64,000 nt of DNA, taken from contig CBDIDH010000001.1 of the NCBI GenBank assembly GCA_965277595.1, positions 992,001 to 1,056,000 of the forward strand, written 5' to 3'. The DNA comes from CBDIDH01 sp965277595 (lineage in GTDB: Bacteria > Planctomycetota > Planctomycetia > Isosphaerales > Isosphaeraceae). A program made the position numbers and the translations under genes. A model generated the notes under the pieces. That model was not told the DNA's origin and made no database searches. It saw only the letters and a program-made list of their open reading frames with translations. The stretch's first letter is position 1; each line of letters begins with the position of its first letter. Shown here piece after piece: positions 22,701 through 30,097 of this stretch.

Positions 22701-23123
22701 AACATAGCGGACGATCTCACCGGTCGGGCTCCAGGGAGAGAGGCCGGGGGTCACGCCTTGCGGCAGATTCGCCACGAAGCCGAGCCGGTTAATCACTTCC
22801 TGGCGGGCCTTGGCGTAGTCGGTTCCATAGGCGAACTGGCATTTGATGTCGTTCAGGCCGGAAACCGAGGTGCTTCGAAGCATCTCCAGGCCGGGCATGC
22901 CGTTGAGCGCGGTTTCCACGGGAATGCCGACGAGCCGCTCCATTTCCTCGGGACTGGCGCCGGGGTTCTGCGTGATGACCTCGACGAGCGGCGGGGTCGG
23001 GTCGGGGTACGCCTCGACGTTCAAATTCAGCGCCGAGTACGTGCCGGCGACGATCAGGCCGAGCGTGCCCAGCAGCACGATCAGCCGGTTATGAAGGCTC
23101 CAGGTAATGATGAGCCTGACCAT
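19782..23123 (-). CDS. CzcA/CusA family heavy-metal efflux RND transporter
   Basis: 1113 residues, normal for an HME-RND inner-membrane pump. A first transmembrane helix (RLIVLLGTLGLIVAGTYSAL) precedes the porter region (NPGASPEEMERLVGIPVE). The central helix carries AVDFGIIVDSSVIIVENI, which matches the TM4 motif D-x-x-x-x-x-D-x-x-x-x-x-x-E of divalent-cation (CzcA-type) pumps, where these acids relay protons. A second porter half and helix bundle follow (LMLIIPLSIGLIMVLLYMAF and GFISIFGVAVQDGVLLISYF). The protein would export divalent metals or related compounds from the periplasm with an adaptor and outer-membrane channel. No adaptor gene adjoins; the only same-strand upstream neighbour is a small secreted protein at 23319. 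Confidence 0.93.
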   Translation of the reverse strand: MVRLIITWSLHNRLIVLLGTLGLIVAGTYSALNLNVEAYPDPTPPLVEVITQNPGASPEEMERLVGIPVETALNGMPGLEMLRSTSVSGLNDIKCQFAYGTDYAKARQEVINRLGFVANLPQGVTPGLSPWSPTGEIVRYVLEGPGYDLNQLKAVQDWVLQRALKTVPGVIDVTGYGGTVKQYQVLIDTRLLRQFNVTLQQVEDAISKSNANVGGDILTLGGQSHNVRALGLLGEGKDPIDPSSVDHYHEITVDKLSDLEKVIVTTINGNPVYLRNIARVVVGNRPRLGLVGRANEDDVVEGIVLMRKYEKSKEVSEAVKAKLDELNTSGLLPKKMKLVIFNQRTQLIEVTTHNVVHNLVVGMALVIGILFVFLGDLASAGIVALMIPLALLFSVTVLYVQGKSANLLSIGAVDFGIIVDSSVIIVENIYRHITSRTADRSRPLIDRIVDASSEIERALFFSTAIIVCAFIPLFSMTGPEGALFGPMANTYAFAIAGALMLAVTLAPVLCSFLFTNKKEEHDTWLDRVMKRSYLRQLSKVLRHRRLTIAGMLMLAGGTAFMVPHLGGEFMPPLEEGNLWIRAVLPRTISLESAARVAPRLREVIASVPEVKGVMSHIGRPDDGTDVTSFFNLEFNVPLKPMEMWRTKPYVIWGHKVPDRIGGHEISWLRRSLTREELQEELTDKFDEFPGVNFNFSQLIRDNVEEALSGVKGANSVKLFGSDLATLEESGQRVANILSSVRGIENVGLFHILGQPNMEIQIDRDRCARYGINVADVEAVVQVAIGGRAFSQMVEGEKFYDIVLRLPVDLRDDPTVIGRIPIDAPSTADGQAGVRIPLAQVATIVPHKPGASYVYRENNRRFIPIKFSVRNRDLASAIAEAQEKVEDPKTGAHLPQGYRVEWSGEFAQMQAANERLMLIIPLSIGLIMVLLYMAFNSLKDAMLVMANVVAATMGGVWALWITGTPFSISAAVGFISIFGVAVQDGVLLISYFNQMRSHGYRVLESVMRGAELRVRPVVMTSLTAALGLLPAALATSIGSQAQKPLAIVVVGGMLVTLFLTRYLMPVLYSIFPAPISSAPGDVGDIVESSHYSDEFLSNLPEERPRRAARGKSLD

Positions 23124-23318
23124 GAGCGGTATTCCTTGGTTCGCAATCGATCCGTTGATGCCGGAAAAAAGGGCTTGTTGACGTGGGTCGGTCGAGTCGA
23201 GTCGCTCTTTCGGCGTGCGACGAGCGTTGCGACCGGGTTGGCATCCGGAAACGGATCAGGGCCGCGGCCGACTTGCCTCTACGCTCGGCCAAAGCCCTCG
23301 GAATCAACATGCGGACCC

Positions 23319-23660
23319 TCAGCAATTCAGCCGTTCCGAGGCGAGATCAAAACGCCTTCGCGTTGCCAGTTCGCGTTCTCGCGAGGGCAGGGGGCCGGGC
23401 GCGAACCGGAAGGCCCCGAAGGTCGGCTCGCGGCGGGCAAAGAGCGTCAACGACAGGTCGTTTTCATCGTCTTCGGGGTCGATCGCGTCCAGGCATTGAA
23501 GGCAAGGGTCTGACTCATTCGCCACGCCGAGCGCCAGGCGATCCTCGGCGCAATGCGTCGAGAGAGGAACGTTCCGAGTGTGAAATCGGTCCGCGACGGC
23601 TCCCGGGCCGGCCGAGAGCCAGACGAGGAGCAACACCGGAACCGTCGTGACGAGTGTCAT
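23319..23660 (-). CDS. Small secreted hypothetical protein, 113 aa
   Basis: The N-terminus is a plausible Sec signal (MTLVTTVPVLLLVWLSAGPGAVA). The mature part contains four Cys (THCAED, DPCLQCLDA and the C-terminal Cys), an acidic stretch (DPEDDENDL) and a basic tail. It lies 195 bp upstream of the RND pump on the same strand, and a CxxC in a secreted protein beside a metal pump would suit metal binding. I recognise no family, the ribosome-binding site is weak, and the gap to the pump holds nothing clear. Confidence 0.5.
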   Translation of the reverse strand: MTLVTTVPVLLLVWLSAGPGAVADRFHTRNVPLSTHCAEDRLALGVANESDPCLQCLDAIDPEDDENDLSLTLFARREPTFGAFRFAPGPLPSRERELATRRRFDLASERLNC

Positions 23661-23973
23661 GGGTTCGGCCCGACTTTCTGACGCGTTCTCGATTTCCGGT
23701 GGTCGTGTTAAGGCTCAAATTCTCAGGGAAGGCGAAGGACCTGTCAATCCGTGCCGGAGGGTTTGCCAGGGCCTTTTTCGATCTCGGAAGTGGGCAACGA
23801 AGGTTGACTCGCTGGACTCGACGATCGGGCGTCTTTTTTCAGGGCCACGCGGTCGAATCCCGGAACCGCCGACTCGCGCCGCACGATCCTAATCTAGTAC
23901 GGCCCGGAACCCTCGGAGGTTCTCCACCTTCTTCGCGTTTGGGTCGTTCCTTCCAGACAAACCCTGGGGCTTC

Positions 23974-23990
23974 TGTCGCGCGGCGCGACA
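23974..23990. repeat. GC palindrome copy 1 (8-bp arms)
   Basis: TGTCGCGC and GCGCGACA around a single central G. Core identical to the two copies at 24105 and 24183. Confidence 0.9.
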
Positions 23991-24104
23991 CCCCAAAACC
24001 GAGCCTTGAGGTCGCGCCCGTGCCAAATGAAGCCAACTCGATTTCCAAGGGATCTCTCGTCCGACGACAACCCCTGTCTACCGAACGAACCCGGAATCGC
24101 CCCC

Positions 24105-24129
24105 AAAGTGTCGCGCCGCGCGACACTTT
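24105..24129. repeat. GC palindrome copy 2 (12-bp arms)
   Basis: AAAGTGTCGCGC and GCGCGACACTTT around a single central C. The longest of the three copies; pairing could continue into CC/GG with one bulged T. A T-run follows the stem on both strands, so it could act as a bidirectional terminator. Confidence 0.9.
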
Positions 24130-24182
24130 TGGCCCCCGGGCCGCTCAAAGCGACCCCAAAGCTTACAAAAAACGGCCTCGAA

Positions 24183-24201
24183 GTGTCGCGCCGCGCGACA
24201 C
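24183..24201. repeat. GC palindrome copy 3 (9-bp arms)
   Basis: GTGTCGCGC and GCGCGACAC around a single central C, 75 bp after copy 2. Confidence 0.9.
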
Positions 24202-24355
24202 CTCAGGGCCGATTCTTCCAAACGAAGCCAGCGTTACCTGTCGGATCAGGCAAGAAATCGACCACGTGTTCGGCAAACGAAGCCAACCCCGGCGCTGGCT
24301 TTCGCGGATCGAAGCCAACCCGCCGGCCAGCACGCGACGCCGTTTACCCGGTCCT

Positions 24356-24616
24356 TCAGTCCGATCCGTGGAGCTTGACCATCTTGTTGTACATTCCGAA
24401 CATCAAGATCGTCGGCGCCCAGTGGCCGACAAAGGTGGCGTCGGTCTTCCTTCCCGCGAGATAGAGCAGGGCCGAAACGCCGACCGATCCCAGCGCCAGC
24501 GTGAGAAAGATTCCCGAGGGAACCTGGCTGGTAAAGTGCTCGATCTGCTTCGTCAACTCCCCCTCTTCGTGCTGTCCGGGGGCGACGCTGTAGCCACCAA
24601 AATCCGCGCGAACCAT
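24356..24616 (-). CDS. Small membrane protein, 86 aa, downstream of glgX
   Basis: The frame is open to 24850, but the part upstream of 24616 overlaps glgX and is Arg-rich nonsense; the start MVRADFGGYSVAPGQ is preferred. A hydrophilic N-terminus (EEGELTKQIEHFTSQVP) is followed by two hydrophobic segments, SGIFLTLALGSVGVSALLYLA and FVGHWAPTILMFGMYNKMV, the first quoted in part as SGIFLTLALGSVGVSALLY. The protein is therefore probably an inner-membrane protein with two helices. It follows glgX by 55 bp on the same strand and may share its transcript. No family recognised. Confidence 0.7.
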   Translation of the reverse strand: MVRADFGGYSVAPGQHEEGELTKQIEHFTSQVPSGIFLTLALGSVGVSALLYLAGRKTDATFVGHWAPTILMFGMYNKMVKLHGSD

Positions 24617-24671
24617 CGGTTGACCTCGCTCAAGAGCCCTGGTTGCGAAGAACTCGGTTTCCCGCTGACGA

Positions 24672-26852
24672 TTAATGATGCTTCGCCTTCTCTTCGAAAA
24701 GATAGCCCGCCTGTTCCGCCGAGAGGGCCTTGCCCGCCTCTTCGTGACGGTCTCGAAGCCGGAAGACGGCGATCGAACGCCCCTGAAGGTGGTGCGGCGG
24801 CGACTCATGGTCGTGAAAGGTCGACTCGGCGGCGGGGTCGGCCGTATCAAAGAGCAGTTCCCAGTGCCGCTCTTTCTGGTGTTCGGGCAAGGTGAACGCG
24901 ATCGGCTCGAAGTGGCCGTTGATCAGGATCAAAAGCGTCTCGCCGACGATCGGGTCGCCTTCCTCGTCGACGTCCTCGATCCGGTCGCCCGCGAGCCGGA
25001 CACCAAGACACTTGACGAATCCCGCGTTCCAGGCGTCGTCGGTCATTTCCTGACCCGACGGTTCCAGGAACGAGATGTCCTTGACGCCCCGGATCGGCCT
25101 TCCCTTGAAGAACCGCCTGCGCTGAAAGACAGGCTCACTGTTGCGAATCCGAATCACCTTGCGGACGAACTCAAGAAAGGCCCGGCGCTCGTCGTCAAGG
25201 TTCCAGTCGAGCCAGGTCTGGTCGCTGTCCTGACAATAGGTGTTGTTGTTCCCGTTCTGGGTGTGTCCGATCTCGTCGCCGCCGCAGAGCATCGGCACCC
25301 CTTGCGAGAGCAAGAGCGTCGCCGCCAGGTTCCGCTTCTGTCGGGCGCGCAGAGCTTTGATGGCCGGGTCATCGGTCGGCCCCTCGACGCCACAGTTCCA
25401 GCTTCGGTTATCCTCGTCGCCGTCGCGGTTCTCCTCGCCGTTGGCCTCATTGTGCTTCGTGTCGTAACTCACCAGGTCATCGAGCGTGAACCCGTCGTGG
25501 CAGGTCACGAAGTTAATACTGGCGTAAGGCTTACGTCCGTCGTCCTGATAGAGGTCGCTGCTGCCGCTGAACCGCGTGGCGAACTCGCTGAGGGTGTTGC
25601 CGTCTCCTTTCCAGAAGCTCCGGATGCAGTCGCGGTACTTGCCGTTCCACTCGGTCCAGAGGACCGGGAAGTTACCGACCTGATAGCCGCCGGGCCCAAC
25701 GTCCCAGGGCTCGGCGATCAACTTGACCTGCGAGATGATCGGGTCTTGATGAATGATGTCAAAAAACGTGCCGAGCCGGTTGATCGAGTGCAGCTCCCGG
25801 GCAAGGGTGCTCGCCAGGTCGAACCGAAAGCCGTCGACGCGCATCTCGGTAATCCAGTACCGCAGGCTATCCATCATCAACTGCAAGACGCGCGGATGCG
25901 ACATGTTGGGGACGTTGCCGCAGCCGGTGAAGTCCATGTAAAACCGTGGATCTTCAGGCGAGAGCATGTAATACGAGACGTTATCGATCCCCTTCATCGC
26001 CAGGGTCGGGCCAAGATGGTTCCCCTCGGCCGTGTGGTTGTACACGACGTCGAGAATGACCTCGATTCCCGCCGCGTGCAGCGCCTTGACCATCGTCTTG
26101 AACTCGACGACGACGTTGTCCTTGCCATAGCTCGGTTGCGGCGCGAAGAAGCCGAGGGTGTTGTAACCCCAGTAGTTCTTGAGGTTCTTATCGAGCAGGT
26201 GCCGGTCGTCAATGTGGTAATGCACCGGCAACAGCTCGATCGCCGTCACGCCGAGTTCCTTCAGGTGTCGGATCGCCGCTTCGGAGGCGACCCCGGCATA
26301 GCTTCCGCGCAGATTTTCGGGAACCTCGGGATGCTTCTGGGTGAACCCCTTGACGTGCGTCTCATAGATCAGAGTTTTGTGCCAGGGGGTGCCGGGCCTG
26401 CGATCGTTGCCCCAGTCAAAGGCGGTATCAACGACCTGAGCCAGCGGCGCGAAGGCCGCGCTGTCGCGGTCGTCCATGGTCAGGTCGGCGTTGGGGTCTC
26501 CCAGCTTGTACCCAAAGAGCGAGTCGTCCCACCGCGCATCGCGGCCGATCGTCTTCGCATACGGGTCCAGCAGCACTTTTCGCGGGTTATGCCTGTGCCC
26601 CTTTTCCGGCTCATACGGGCCGTGAACGCGATAGCCGTAAAGTTGTCTGGGACGGATATCGGGCAGATACGCGTGCCAGACGAGGTCCGTCTGTTCAAAG
26701 AGGTTGATACGCCGCGATTCCTTGGTCGCGTCGGCCGAGTCAAAGAGACAGAGCTCGACCTTGGTCGCGTTCTCGGCGAAGAGAGAAAAGTTAACCCCGG
26801 AGCCATCCCATGTGGCGCCGAGGGGAAACGGATGCCCCGGCTTGATCTTCAT
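24672..26852 (-). CDS. glgX: Glycogen debranching enzyme GlgX
   Basis: 726 residues, a GH13 glycosidase that cleaves alpha-1,6 branches of phosphorylase-trimmed glycogen in the cytoplasm. The N-terminal CBM48-like domain (PFPLGATWDGSGVNFSLFAE) precedes the catalytic barrel. Barrel motifs: VVYNHTAEG (region I), GFRFDLAS with the catalytic Asp, LIAEPWD with the acid/base Glu, and FVTCHDGFTLDDLV with the stabilising Asp. NGEENRDGDEDNRSWNCG and GGDEIGHTQNGNNNTYCQD are typical of GlgX/TreX. The ATG at 26852 opens directly on the conserved MKIKPGHPFPLGATW after GAAGGG; upstream codons to 26972 are not conserved in character. No other glycogen gene is nearby. Confidence 0.96.
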   Translation of the reverse strand: MKIKPGHPFPLGATWDGSGVNFSLFAENATKVELCLFDSADATKESRRINLFEQTDLVWHAYLPDIRPRQLYGYRVHGPYEPEKGHRHNPRKVLLDPYAKTIGRDARWDDSLFGYKLGDPNADLTMDDRDSAAFAPLAQVVDTAFDWGNDRRPGTPWHKTLIYETHVKGFTQKHPEVPENLRGSYAGVASEAAIRHLKELGVTAIELLPVHYHIDDRHLLDKNLKNYWGYNTLGFFAPQPSYGKDNVVVEFKTMVKALHAAGIEVILDVVYNHTAEGNHLGPTLAMKGIDNVSYYMLSPEDPRFYMDFTGCGNVPNMSHPRVLQLMMDSLRYWITEMRVDGFRFDLASTLARELHSINRLGTFFDIIHQDPIISQVKLIAEPWDVGPGGYQVGNFPVLWTEWNGKYRDCIRSFWKGDGNTLSEFATRFSGSSDLYQDDGRKPYASINFVTCHDGFTLDDLVSYDTKHNEANGEENRDGDEDNRSWNCGVEGPTDDPAIKALRARQKRNLAATLLLSQGVPMLCGGDEIGHTQNGNNNTYCQDSDQTWLDWNLDDERRAFLEFVRKVIRIRNSEPVFQRRRFFKGRPIRGVKDISFLEPSGQEMTDDAWNAGFVKCLGVRLAGDRIEDVDEEGDPIVGETLLILINGHFEPIAFTLPEHQKERHWELLFDTADPAAESTFHDHESPPHHLQGRSIAVFRLRDRHEEAGKALSAEQAGYLFEEKAKHH

Positions 26853-27145
26853 CGCTTGCCCTTCAAGCCCATTGCGACAGGACCCTGTCAGTCCCAAAAG
26901 TGCGGAATGATCGTCCCGATTGCCAGCAGGAATCGTGCCGAATTTCTTCTCAAGAGCGTGCTCTTGCCTCACGATCTCGCGAACGTCTCAGCCCCTTGAA
27001 TCGATGATAGGCAAGGGTCCAGATGCTTCGCGTTCTCCCTGTTCGAAATCCCCCGCTCACGGATCGTTTTTGAGATGACCGCTTGCCAACCTCCAAAACG
27101 CCCAAACGAACCGAAACCTCGCCCCGGACCCTCCGGTTGGTTCTT

Positions 27146-27201
27146 TGCCCTCTGCCCTTTGCCCTCTGCCCTCTGCCCTCTGCCCTCTGCCCTCTGCCCT
27201 G
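27146..27201. repeat. Heptamer array (TGCCCTC)x8
   Basis: Eight TGCCCTC units; the second ends in T and the eighth is one base short. It runs straight into the left arm of the hairpin element starting at 27201. Decayed CTGCCCT copies reappear just after the element (27321-27340), as if it had inserted into a longer array. Confidence 0.92.
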
Positions 27202-27322
27202 CAGGAGGTTTGCAAAGTCCTTCTTTTCCATGACCAAGGACCAAGGACCAAGGACCAAACAGGCGGAATTTTCGGTCATTGGTCATTGGTCATCGGTCAT
27301 CGGGACTTTGCAATTCTCCTGC
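27201..27322 (+). repeat. Heptad hairpin element with terminal inverted repeats, 122 bp (4 + 4 heptads)
   Basis: Outer arms 27201-27220 and 27303-27322 are inverted repeats matching at 18 of 20 positions, each containing TTGCAAAGTCC or its complement. Inside are one TGACCAA and three GGACCAA units, the core ACAGGCGGAATTTT, then CGGTCAT, two TGGTCAT and CGGTCAT. Left and right heptads are mostly complementary, so the whole element folds as one long hairpin with a loop of about 14 nt. It matches 51782-51887 apart from one extra heptad per side. No coding capacity. Confidence 0.93.
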
Positions 27323-27639
27323 TCTGCCCTGCTGTCCTGTTGCGTCTTGTGAACCGTGTTGCTATGATTCAACCCGCTTTGCGTCCAAGTCGGTCCAAGC
27401 CCGCCCAATCGCTGGACCGCCCGATCGATCGGTCTGGATCTGATATACCCCAGGGATGTGTTCTCGACAGATGGATCGGCGCGGCTCTGTCTCTCACTTC
27501 ACAACGGATGTCTCGGGCTCCGTCAACGCCCGACAGACGCACCGGGTTCGGTCGACTCCTCTCTCTCCCACCCCCGGAAAGGCCAACGAAGGCCCAGTTC
27601 GCCCGCCCGCCCACGTCCTCGAAAGGATGGCCACAACGG

Positions 27640-28079
27640 ATGATGATCAACTTGACGACGGCCGCCGTGATTATCTGGTCGGGGATGCTCGTAATCGCCG
27701 GCGCGGTGATCGTGCTCTCCTCGCAAGTCCGCCACCTCGTTGAACTTCTGGAAAGTCAGACAAACGGCCCGAACTCCGCGACGTCGCTCCCCTCGCTGGA
27801 TCGGCGGCCGAGAACCTCGCCCGGTTTATCCACCGGCCGTACCCGAAACTCGGGCGCCCGCGTTACCCTGACGTCGTCGAATCGGTCATCCCGGCGATTC
27901 GCCACTTCCACCACCACGCCCCGCGAACTCGCCTGACGTTCCAGAACGGTCCACTGACCCTCTCTCACTCCAGACCGGACCTTGCCCCTTGGAGCCTCTT
28001 CGATCGCGGATCGTCGACGCCATCCGGGCGGGTCGCACCCTGGCCGGAGGGCCATCCGGCTCGGGACGCCGCCCCTTGA
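27640..28079 (+). pseudogene. Probable small membrane-anchored protein gene with a frameshift
   Basis: The first 35-40 codons (ATG ATG at 27640/27643) encode a clear membrane anchor, INLTTAAVIIWSGMLVIAG, ending in HLVELLE. In that frame the protein then turns into Ser/Thr/Arg-rich sequence and stops at 27936. The frame shifted by -1, open from 27744 to a stop at 28077-28079, instead gives protein-like sequence (RPELRDVAPLAG, NLARFIHRPYPKLGRPRYP, DVVESVIPAIRHFHHHAP) with high third-position GC but no start codon. The simplest reading is one gene of about 145 residues with a frameshift near 27745-27760: a sequencing error, a mutation or a programmed slip. The shifted frame's stop overlaps a TTG start of the PepSY gene (TTGA), which supports it being the real frame. 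Function unknown. Confidence 0.45.
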
Positions 28080-28681
28080 GGCGTCGCCTGAGTATCCGCT
28101 TCGCGTCCTTGATGCGTTGGTTGCATATCTACATTTCGATGTTCAGCCTCGCCCTGATCCTCTTCTTCAGCCTGACCGGGATCACGCTCAATCATCCCGA
28201 CTGGTTCGGCTCGGGGGCCGAACGCGTCATCGAGCGCGAAGGCAAGCTCAACCCGAAATGGCTCGGCGACGATCCCCAAGGGCAGGGCGTCCACAAGCTT
28301 GAGATTGTCGAAGCCCTTCGCAAGACCCACCGTATCCGCGGCGCCCTGGCCGACTTCCGCGTTGACGACCGCGAGCTTGTCGTCACCTTCAAGGGGCCTG
28401 GCTATTCGGCGGACGCCTTTATCGACCGCGAAACCGGCGGCTATCGCCTGACCGCCACCGATCACGGCCTGATCGCCCTGATCAACGACCTTCACAAGGG
28501 GCGCGACACCGGCCCCGGCTGGTCGATCGTGATTGACGCCTCGGCCGTGCTGATGACCCTGGTCTCGTTGACTGGCCTGGTACTCCTCTTTTATCTCAAG
28601 CTCCGCCGCTACCCCGGCCTTGTCGTCACCCTGATCGGCGCCGTCGTGGCGCTCGCGGCCTTCTTGCTGCTTGTCCCTTGA
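28076..28681 (+). CDS. PepSY-associated transmembrane protein
   Basis: About 201 residues from TTG 28076; the frame stays open to 27989 and an ATG at 28112 is another option. The first helix region is MRWLHIYISMFSLALILFF followed by SLTGITLNHPDWF, the signature of PepSY-associated TM domains. A soluble loop (VDDRELVVTFKGPGYSADAF, DRETGGYRL) leads to LINDLHKGRDTG and two C-terminal helices (SAVLMTLVSLTGLVLLFYL and a last one ending at the C-terminus). Such proteins accompany iron- or flavin-linked periplasmic reduction systems in other bacteria, but no partner of that kind lies nearby. It ends 11 bp from the convergent gene at 28693. Confidence 0.85.
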   Translation: MRRRLSIRFASLMRWLHIYISMFSLALILFFSLTGITLNHPDWFGSGAERVIEREGKLNPKWLGDDPQGQGVHKLEIVEALRKTHRIRGALADFRVDDRELVVTFKGPGYSADAFIDRETGGYRLTATDHGLIALINDLHKGRDTGPGWSIVIDASAVLMTLVSLTGLVLLFYLKLRRYPGLVVTLIGAVVALAAFLLLVP

Positions 28682-28692
28682 CCTTGATGCGT

Positions 28693-30045
28693 TCAATCAA
28701 CCTGCGGCGGCCGGATCTCCACCGAGCCGATCCGGTCGATCGGAAATCGATACGTGGATGTCTCGCGAAACCGAAGGTGACCCGACTGCATGCTCTGATA
28801 TCCCCCCTTGCGCGGGTCAAAGGGCGTCTCGTCGCGGTCGAAAAAGGTGATTTCCCAGCCTTCTTCCTGAATCCCCTCCACCTCAAGAATCGCCGTGCAG
28901 GCGGGTCGGCCGAGGTTGTCGGGCTCGGTCGTCATCGGGTTTTTCTCGCGGAGTTTCAGGCGAACCTCGATCGGATCAAAGTCGCCGAACTGGGTGTCGA
29001 CCTCGCGACCATCCACGCGGAGGGCCGCCACCGGCGGCTCGCGAAAGGGGCGATGCGTCGGAGTCGGCAGCCGGACGTCGTCAAAGTAAAACGTGTGCCG
29101 TTCTTCAAACGGGCGGAGCTCGAAATGATCGATCTGAGCCGCCGCGGTCTCGAACTGGATCGCCTGCGAGACCTCGCGCAAGGAAAATTCCAGAATGTGT
29201 TGAATCGTCGGAAAGACCGACTGCCCGTCGCGGCAGACCGCCCGAATCCTGTACCGACCGGCCAGCGGTTCACCGTCCCATTCGAGAATCACCGCGCAGC
29301 TCGTGTCGTCGTCGCCGGTCGAGGTGGTCCAGAGATACCTGGGATGGTTCGAGCCGGGACGGCCCTGGACCCGGTACGAGTCGCCCCCGGGGTGAACCTC
29401 GCGGACCGTCAAACGACCCGTCTCGAAGGGGACAGAGGCTCCATTCACCGCGTCGAGCCGGACCAGGGATTCGTCCTTTGTATAGCTGGCGGCGCGAAAC
29501 CAGATGTCGATGGAGTCGGGAAGGCGCTGACCAAGCCCCCAGACCCGCACAACGCCATGCTCGGCCTGGTCATATTGGCGGATCAGGTCATACCTTGATC
29601 CCGTCCTCGACCCATTGGAAAGCAGTTTTCTGGTCTTGTGATCGAAGACGCGAAGCTCGATGACGTCCAGCAGGTCGGCATCGTGATTCATGAAGACTTC
29701 CGCGACGTCGAGCCAGCCCGCCTGGGTCCGCGTCGACTCATGAAGCCTGTACCCAGGACTGCTCAGGGCGTTGCCCTGACCGTCGCTGAACTCGATGCCA
29801 CCACCCCGGCCGTTCCGGGCGACGGCGACCACGGCGAATCGGTTCGGGCCCAGCCGGACCTTCAACGCGTGCGACGCCTGGGCACTTTCGTAAAGCTCGT
29901 CGTCGGAACGTCCCGAGGTCGAGATCTGACCCGGAATCGGAATCCACTCGCGAGCCGCCCAGAGCCCAACCGCGGCCAGGGTCACGCCAATCAGAAGCGC
30001 CGACAACGTCGTCGTCGATTTCGAGAGTGAGGAGGACATGGGCAT
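28693..30045 (-). CDS. Exported hypothetical protein, 450 aa
   Basis: An N-terminal hydrophobic segment (LSALLIGVTLAAVGLWAA) serves as signal peptide or membrane anchor. The rest is soluble, beta-rich in character and of ordinary composition (GPNRFAVVAVARNGRGGG, HTFYFDDVRLPTP, RFPIDRIGSVEIRPP). The FYFDDVRL segment resembles strands of carbohydrate-binding-like sandwich domains, but I assign no family. The ATG at 30045 follows AAGG by 6 nt; a second ATG lies 6 bp downstream. It follows the PVC-type cytochrome gene by 52 bp on the same strand and is probably co-transcribed with it. Confidence 0.75.
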   Translation of the reverse strand: MPMSSSLSKSTTTLSALLIGVTLAAVGLWAAREWIPIPGQISTSGRSDDELYESAQASHALKVRLGPNRFAVVAVARNGRGGGIEFSDGQGNALSSPGYRLHESTRTQAGWLDVAEVFMNHDADLLDVIELRVFDHKTRKLLSNGSRTGSRYDLIRQYDQAEHGVVRVWGLGQRLPDSIDIWFRAASYTKDESLVRLDAVNGASVPFETGRLTVREVHPGGDSYRVQGRPGSNHPRYLWTTSTGDDDTSCAVILEWDGEPLAGRYRIRAVCRDGQSVFPTIQHILEFSLREVSQAIQFETAAAQIDHFELRPFEERHTFYFDDVRLPTPTHRPFREPPVAALRVDGREVDTQFGDFDPIEVRLKLREKNPMTTEPDNLGRPACTAILEVEGIQEEGWEITFFDRDETPFDPRKGGYQSMQSGHLRFRETSTYRFPIDRIGSVEIRPPQVD

Positions 30046-30097
30046 CTTCGACCTTCTATCCCCGATTCGATCGATTCATCAATCAATGTCTACAGAC

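Larger units (their letters stand above)
23661..24355. other. Non-coding repeat region with GC palindromes, 695 bp
   Basis: No real gene is visible, although plus-strand frames stay open. The part from about 23960 to 24340 holds three large GC palindromes (listed separately) and five loose copies of a motif close to AAACGAAGCCAACC (near 24025, 24220, 24274, 24308, and a weaker one near 24080). The repeated text makes translations look alike in several frames (for example VAPRDT, NEAN), a sign of non-coding repeat rather than protein. The first 300 bp hold nothing I can name. Confidence 0.65.
26853..27639. other. Divergent intergenic region dominated by heptad repeats, 787 bp
   Basis: It separates glgX (minus) from the small membrane-protein frame at 27640 (plus). 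27146-27322 is filled by two abutting heptad repeats, listed separately. The remainder (26853-27140 and 27325-27639) shows no gene with a ribosome-binding site and family motif; plus-strand frames through the repeats encode strings such as ALCPLPS and GHWSLVIGH that are repeat artefacts. Confidence 0.6.

Noticed and set aside
23654..24895. Plus-strand frame of 413 codons across the palindrome region
   Set aside because: It runs through non-coding palindromes and into the antisense of two real minus-strand genes; its residues repeat the palindrome (VAPRDT) in more than one frame.
24675..26999. Plus-strand frame of 774 codons over glgX
   Set aside because: The opposite strand encodes a complete GlgX with all GH13 motifs; the plus frame is a shadow.
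27146..27322. CRISPR array
   Set aside because: Units are 7 bp without unique spacers, and no cas gene is present anywhere in the window.
27145..27936. Plus-strand frame of 263 codons beginning in the TGCCCTC array
   Set aside because: The first 160 residues are translations of heptad repeats; only the part from 27640 has protein character.
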